Origin: an uncultured Granulosicoccaceae bacterium
GTDB lineage: Bacteria; Pseudomonadota; Gammaproteobacteria; CALCKW01
Assembly: GCA_937941555.1 (NCBI GenBank)
Contig: CALDHJ010000510.1
Location: forward strand, 1-9,179
DNA: 9,179 nucleotides
Direction: 5' to 3'
Position 1 is the first letter of the stretch, and each line of letters begins with the position of its first letter. The notes under the pieces are model-generated. The model saw only the letters and a program-made list of their open reading frames with translations, had not been told where the DNA came from and ran no database searches. Shown here one piece after another: positions 6,834-9,179 of this stretch. Both the position numbers and the translations under genes were made by a program.

Positions 6834-8151
6834 GGGGACTGCGCCAGCTGGTCCAGATGGCGTCGGCGTCGCTGTCCGGACCGATCGGCCGCTTGCTGAT
6901 CGAGCCGCCGAGCGCTGCGAGGCTACGACCGTATCGCTGTTCGACTGCCTCCTCGAGCCGGTCCTGGAAGGTGTTGTATTCGCGCGCCTCGGTCAGAGGC
7001 ATCAGCAGCATCAGCTCAGTGCTCGGCCCGCGCGGGTTGCTCGTGACCACGTCCAGGCCGCGCATCAGACTAACGATGTACTCTGCCAGTGAGTGCTGGT
7101 AGTCCGGGCTGCTCAGCTGAATGCGCACGAGCATGGCTGGCAAGTGAAAGCGCCGCGCGTCGTTGCAGACGTGCTTGAGCTCGCGCCGAAAACGTTGTTC
7201 GCTGTCGCCTTTGCCGGCGTGTTCGGCCTCGGAGATCAGGTGGCCGATGTGCGCGCTGAGCACGGCGAGCAACTGGATGTTGTCTGGTGTGAATGACAAA
7301 AAGGGAATACGCCGCACGGTCACCAGTGCGCGAACCGTGTTGGCGCTGTCGACCAGCGGCGCGGCGACGAGCACGTTGCCCAATTGCTGGGCCGGATCGA
7401 GCTCGGTGAGGTTCACGAGCTTGCGCGTGTTCAACGCGGCCTCCACCAGCGGGTTCTGTCCGTCGAGGGGCTTGGGGTCGCCCACGCTTGCCGCCGCACT
7501 GGCGTAGAGCCGGCCGGCGTCGTCAACCAGGTGCAGATCTGCCGCCTGCACCCAGGCGAAAGAGTCGAACAACGCGAGGATGTCCTCGGCGAAATCGGCG
7601 ATGTCGTGTTTGGCGTACAGCGATCGCTGAAACGCGCGGCGCACGTCCTGCAAGGTTTCGCGCAAGCTCACGACCGACCCCGCCAGACGGTACTCGAGGC
7701 GGTCATGGGAGATGCGAAGCGCGTGGTAGTTTTGGGCGAAGTCGTTGAGTCGTTGGGTCTGGTACCCGATGCGGGCCTGTTCGGCTTCGAGTCGGTGGGC
7801 ATAGGCGTCAGACCAGATGCCACCGATCAGCGCGATGAGGACGGTGCCGAGTGCAATCTCGCGACTGAAAACGGCATCCTGCATCCAGGTGCTGTCGGCT
7901 GCGAGCGCGTTCAGGCCGATCAGCGCCGCCGCTGCGATCAAGCCGCGGGCGCTGCCGTGACGGAGAGCGATGATGAGCGGGCCGAGCGCGCCCCACGGGA
8001 AACTTGCCTGGTTGAAAAACGGGTCGTTCGGTGTGATCAGCGCCCCGACCATCGGGACCACGAGGATCGCCAACACGATTTCGAGCCACTCGAAGGCATT
8101 GGCATCCCGGCGCGAGCGCGTGAGTTCAAGGCGTGTGCTCAGTTGTGTCAT
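6826..8151 (-). CDS. pelD: PelD, c-di-GMP receptor of the Pel synthase complex
   Basis: A 441-residue inner-membrane protein (Pseudomonas PelD is about 455). Four hydrophobic segments lie at about 22-40, 51-64, 68-85 and 98-114, followed by a charged coiled-coil stalk (about 116-172), a GAF domain (about 175-310) and a degenerate GGDEF domain (about 318-441). The GGDEF signature is lost (PSTEL region near 376-380), so no cyclase activity is expected. The c-di-GMP inhibitory-site motif RxxD is intact as R364-G-L-D367, close in number to the R367/D370 pair known in Pseudomonas PelD; R398 is a candidate for the second arginine (R402 there). Binding of c-di-GMP by PelD is required to switch on Pel synthesis. 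The start is uncertain: ATG 8151 fits family length and domain register but lacks a ribosome binding site. ATG 8232 would add 27 residues and has AGGG 10 nt upstream. The frame stays open to 8520, but that would overlap the motA-like gene. Confidence 0.93.
   Translation of the reverse strand: MTQLSTRLELTRSRRDANAFEWLEIVLAILVVPMVGALITPNDPFFNQASFPWGALGPLIIALRHGSARGLIAAAALIGLNALAADSTWMQDAVFSREIALGTVLIALIGGIWSDAYAHRLEAEQARIGYQTQRLNDFAQNYHALRISHDRLEYRLAGSVVSLRETLQDVRRAFQRSLYAKHDIADFAEDILALFDSFAWVQAADLHLVDDAGRLYASAAASVGDPKPLDGQNPLVEAALNTRKLVNLTELDPAQQLGNVLVAAPLVDSANTVRALVTVRRIPFLSFTPDNIQLLAVLSAHIGHLISEAEHAGKGDSEQRFRRELKHVCNDARRFHLPAMLVRIQLSSPDYQHSLAEYIVSLMRGLDVVTSNPRGPSTELMLLMPLTEAREYNTFQDRLEEAVEQRYGRSLAALGGSISKRPIGPDSDADAIWTSWRSPRG
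7051..7062 (-). other. Codons of the c-di-GMP binding I-site (RGLD) in pelD
   Basis: The minus-strand codons CGC GGC CTG GAC encode Arg-Gly-Leu-Asp, the RxxD inhibitory-site motif that in PelD serves as the c-di-GMP receptor site. Its preservation in an otherwise degenerate GGDEF domain shows that control by c-di-GMP is probably retained. Confidence 0.85.
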
Positions 8152-8387
8152 GGCGACGGGTCTGTCTGCAGCGCGGGTGGCCGGGGCGGTCCTGCTCAGG
8201 GTATCGGCCGATTTGGCCCAGGCCTGATGCATGAGCGCGAGACCCTGAAATGGCTGGCGGGTGGGGGTCGTATGGGCTACGTTCTGGAGGTGAACATTTT
8301 CCCGCTCAACGCCCGCCTGAACGCTGCCGTACGCACTGAGAGAGACGCTCCAGAGCCCGCCCACACCCTCTGCCCCGGACTGACGCA
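8152..8387. promoter_or_regulatory. Divergent intergenic region between pelD and the motA-like gene
   Basis: These 236 bases (155 if pelD starts at 8232) separate two outward-reading transcription units and should hold both promoters. I cannot place a convincing sigma-70 or sigma-54 promoter. The only AT-rich patch is GAACATTTT at about 8292-8300. A possible ribosome binding site for the longer pelD start is AGGG at 8243-8246 (minus strand). Short repeats AACGC at about 8308-8312 and 8320-8324 and a small GCTC-CA-GAGC palindrome at 8347-8356 are visible but weak. I see no FleQ-like GTCAAT...ATTGAC palindrome. Confidence 0.4.
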
Positions 8388-9155
8388 ATGAAACAGCTTG
8401 CGTACCTCGCAGCCTACATCGGCCTGTGCGGCCTCTGGGTGAAGGGTGCGGGCCTGTTCGGTCTGGCGCTCGCGGTGGTGTGTGTGGCTGCAGGGGGCCT
8501 TCTGTTGTTGCTCGCAGCACTGGGACATGACCCGGTGCAGCAGGCTTGGCGTGGCACCGTCGAGCGGCTCAAGGAGGGATTGCGCGAGCCGCGCGACACC
8601 CTGACGCACATTCTGATGTTGGCCGAACACTCGCGCCGCAATGGGCTGCTGGGTCTGGGTGATGTGGAAACCAACTGGGCACCGTTGCAACGGGTGTGTT
8701 CGCTGGTCGCGAGCGCGGCTGACGAACAGCGAATCCGCAGCGAGGCTGCGGCAAGTATCGACGCCGCCCGGCAACGCAGCAATCTCGTGATCTTGCCGTG
8801 GCTTTTCCTCGGCCTGGCGGCGCTCTGCACCGGGGGGCTTGGCAGCGTGCTCATTGGCTTTTCGGGCGCGCTATCAGGCAGCGACGTCGTGCTCTCGCAT
8901 GTGTTTGCCCCCTTGCTGGTGGCATTCGCGCTGCTTGCGCTCGTGGTGGTGCCGGTGTCCTGCCGGCTGATCATGGCGCGCGAACGCGAAATCAGCTGTA
9001 TCCAATTGGCCTACGAGGGAGCGCTGAAAATCCTTAACAACAACAACGTCGACGCGGTTTTTCATGCGCTCGCCGCGCTGGTGCCCGGCGCACCGGCTAC
9101 AGTTGTGGTCAGTGAAATTGGTGATCTGGATACCGGGCGTGGACCATGGCTGTGA
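8388..9155 (+). CDS. MotA-family proton/ion-channel stator subunit, possibly non-flagellar
   Basis: A 255-residue protein with the MotA layout: two hydrophobic segments at about 3-18 and 20-46, a cytoplasmic helical loop (47-131), two further membrane segments (about 133-158 and 171-192) and a cytoplasmic tail. The loop EPRDTLTHILMLAEHSRRNG and the tail AREREISCIQLAYEGALKIL are typical of MotA/PomA. Aligned by eye to E. coli MotA, P137 and P189 match the channel prolines P173 and P222, and R83 matches R90. Residue 91 is Gly where E. coli has E98; R90 and E98 are the known contacts with the rotor protein FliG. This hints at a stator not tuned to FliG, though flagellar MotA from other groups also vary. 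The gene is divergent from pelD and overlaps the next gene by 10 nt, as motA-motB pairs often do. ExbB/TolQ is unlikely, since those have three membrane segments. Confidence 0.82.
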   Translation: MKQLAYLAAYIGLCGLWVKGAGLFGLALAVVCVAAGGLLLLLAALGHDPVQQAWRGTVERLKEGLREPRDTLTHILMLAEHSRRNGLLGLGDVETNWAPLQRVCSLVASAADEQRIRSEAAASIDAARQRSNLVILPWLFLGLAALCTGGLGSVLIGFSGALSGSDVVLSHVFAPLLVAFALLALVVVPVSCRLIMAREREISCIQLAYEGALKILNNNNVDAVFHALAALVPGAPATVVVSEIGDLDTGRGPWL

Positions 9156-9179
9156 TTTTCAAGCGTGAAAAAGCAGGGC
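9146..9179 (+). CDS. Start of next gene, probably a MotB-like/OmpA-domain stator partner (truncated by window)
   Basis: ATG 9146 opens a frame overlapping the end of the motA-like gene by 10 nt, reading MAVIFKREKAG before the window ends. A GTGGA lies just upstream. A short basic N-terminus is compatible with the cytoplasmic tail of a MotB-type protein, and the position right after motA is where motB is normally found. Eleven residues are not enough to identify the protein, so the assignment rests on context only. Confidence 0.45.
   Translation, partial: MAVIFKREKAG

Noticed and set aside
6826..8151. Active diguanylate cyclase
   Set aside because: The GGDEF signature is absent and the architecture (four membrane segments, GAF, degenerate GGDEF) is that of the PelD receptor.
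7384..8391. Long plus-strand open frame of 335 codons antisense to pelD
   Set aside because: It lies opposite clear PelD domains, has no recognisable motif, and is the expected mirror frame in GC-rich coding DNA.
8388..9179. Zorya-type anti-phage system (ZorA/ZorB are MotA/MotB-like)
   Set aside because: ZorA is much longer, with an extended C-terminal tail; this 255-residue protein has ordinary MotA length, and no ZorC, ZorD or ZorE is visible.

Overview
The window is a dense, GC-rich stretch with no unassigned gap longer than about 240 bases. Gene content and style (Pel exopolysaccharide proteins, YgjP-type protease, overlapping operon genes, some GTG starts) suggest a proteobacterium, probably a gammaproteobacterium. 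No rRNA, tRNA, CRISPR array, insertion sequence or phage gene is visible.

Left part (1-2930), housekeeping and accessory genes. The 3' end of an MscS-type mechanosensitive channel gene is followed after 3 nt by a membrane-anchored metallo-beta-lactamase-fold hydrolase of the NAPE-PLD/UlaG-like type. A small HNH endonuclease gene faces it convergently. Divergent from the HNH gene is a YgjP-like (DUF45) zinc metallopeptidase gene.

Centre (2972-8151, minus strand), pelD-pelE-pelF-pelG. This is the inner-membrane synthase and export module for Pel polysaccharide. PelD is the c-di-GMP receptor and carries an intact RGLD I-site. PelE is a membrane/TPR scaffold, PelF is the GT4 glycosyltransferase, and PelG is the MATE/Wzx-like multi-spanning transporter. 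The four genes overlap by 8, 10 and 1 nt, so they are transcribed and translated as one unit. The periplasmic and outer-membrane partners PelA, PelB and PelC are absent: the pel unit ends at pelG, beside the convergent DUF45 gene.

Right end (8388-9179, plus strand), divergent from pelD. A MotA-family stator subunit gene overlaps by 10 nt the start of another gene cut by the window edge, in the position where a MotB-like partner is expected. The MotA-like protein keeps the two channel prolines but has Gly where flagellar MotA has the FliG-contacting Glu98.

The most interesting point is this head-to-head pairing of a c-di-GMP-controlled polysaccharide synthase with a possibly non-flagellar ion-driven motor pair. 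One testable idea is that the stator powers Pel export or assembly, loosely like AglRQS with the Nfs spore-coat polysaccharide system in Myxococcus. It could equally be an ordinary flagellar stator operon that happens to lie beside pel. The window stops too early to decide.
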